Below, one piece after another: positions 63,066-64,000 of a DNA stretch of 64,000 nucleotides. A program made the translations under genes and the position numbers. The stretch is from Diphasiastrum complanatum (lineage: Eukaryota > Streptophyta > Lycopodiopsida > Lycopodiales > Lycopodiaceae). The notes beneath the pieces were generated by a model. The model did not search any database and was not told the origin of the DNA. It saw only the letters and a list, made by a program, of their open reading frames with translations. The stretch is from NCBI GenBank assembly GCA_029204225.1, contig CM055092.1, positions 29,378,359 to 29,442,358 of the forward strand. The letters run 5' to 3'. The stretch's first letter is position 1; every line of letters starts with the position of its first letter.

Positions 63066-63656
63066 TGTTGAATTCAACATGTGTGGATTGTCCACAACAT
63101 GTACTTGTGATCTCCTAAGGTGTGTAGATGCACCAAGATCAAGACCAGATTGAGATTCAAGATCAATCTTAGATCCTATGGAAAAAACACACTACTACAT
63201 GCATTCAATCACGTCCAAATCTCACTCACACGTGTGAAAAGTGTTCCAAAATTATTCTAAGTAAAAACAAGCTGCTCTCCTCGGGTAGAGAGAGAAAAAC
63301 CATCATGAGCTCTCGGGTAGAGAGAGAAAGCTAGAAATTCAATGACACTCAAAATCCACTCAATCTCAAAATCAATTAGATCCAAATGAGGAGTAAAATG
63401 ATACTAGTAGATCCATGAGCTACCACTATGCTTAACTATGATTGGACCACACTTTGCCACCTCTTAATCCTATTGGACCATTGATCCATGCACCTCTAAA
63501 TTCTATTGGACTATTTTCAAGCAAACCTCAAATTCTATTGGACCACTCATGGTTCCACCTCTAAATCCTATTGGACCTCTTAAACTTCATCAAACAAAAG
63601 CATTACACTTGTCTACACTCTAATTGGCACAAGTTTGGCCTCCTACTCTATTTTGG
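63066..63656 (-). mobile_element. Copia LTR (iii), outer 5' LTR, truncated
   Basis: It matches LTR (i) base for base over long stretches from 63066 to 63656 and then ends abruptly at TATTTTGG, where LTR (i) would continue for about 66 bases. The missing part is the outer end, so no target duplication can be compared. Confidence 0.9.
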
Positions 63657-64000
63657 GATACTAAAACCTTGAAAAAGCATCAAAGGTTTCACTTATATCT
63701 AATAGATAGAAAACTAGCACACAATTCAACCTATTTTGTATCTAATTGGCAAAGTCTTTTGAACACCACAATAAAACTAGAAATAATTGATCTTCACATC
63801 CTGTCACAGCCGTGGAAAGTATAATACTTTGTTCAGATTCAAATCTATTCATTAGACACAAAAATATCACATTCATCATTCATCAATTCCTCATTAAAGA
63901 AAAAACTTGCCAAAATCACCATCTCTTGATAATCTCTCGAAGTATGTAAAAATGAGCTCTCAATCCATATCAAATGATCTCGGATATGAGATTAGCTAGA
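63657..64000. other. Flanking DNA at the right edge
   Basis: No gene or repeat recognised. It is not an evident continuation of the CACTA gene on the other side of the copia complex. Confidence 0.5.

Overview
The window is nuclear DNA of a land plant with a large, repeat-rich genome. Two host genes are recognisable. One is a spliced ABCB28-type ABC half-transporter gene on the + strand, with 14 exons found between 9024 and 33316. The other is a single-exon BKI1/MAKR-type kinase-regulator gene on the + strand at 46796-47863. Long introns, many retroelements and very long (TC)n tracts suit a fern, a lycophyte or another large-genome plant; the sequence does not settle which.

Layout. 1-7740: at least four LINE copies, mostly on the minus strand, joined end to end at (GA)n/(TC)n tracts, one with an internal inversion. 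7741-33316: the ABCB28 gene. Its N-terminal exons are not found and probably lie left of the LINE block or beyond the window edge. Its seventh visible intron holds a 5'-deleted tandem duplication and a hAT-like MITE-rich stretch nearby, and its eighth (19014-31627, 12.6 kb) holds a second LINE chain, a decayed Ty3/gypsy element and two Ty1/copia fragments in opposite directions. All exons on either side are open and in phase. 33317-46795: intergenic DNA with microsatellites, copia scraps, minisatellites and one unrecognised gene-like remnant (41590-42685). 46796-47863: the MAKR-like gene, with a candidate promoter cluster about 1.2-1.3 kb upstream. 47864-54500: mostly featureless, with a copia LTR plus gag at 52600-53724. 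54521-54986: a cluster of short palindromes with terminal inverted repeats. 55170-56610: a decayed CACTA (En/Spm) transposase gene, cut by a copia complex at 56611-63656 with the order LTR, internal, LTR, gag-only internal, LTR (all minus strand).

How the parts relate. The ABC gene appears functional from its sixth transmembrane-domain exons to the stop: the summed visible coding length is 1551 bases (517 codons with the stop), every junction keeps phase, and all ATPase motifs are present. The mobile elements are mostly dead. The strongest unusual signals are: the LINE family whose 3' ends run into (TC)n instead of poly(A) and whose copies repeatedly abut one another at those tracts; a twin-priming type inversion; 31-bp tandem monomers at a LINE 5' end; a GC-AG intron in ABCB28; two palindrome-cluster MITE-like elements; and the three-LTR copia complex. 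Splice sites, element borders and family names were read by eye; no alignment or database search was run.
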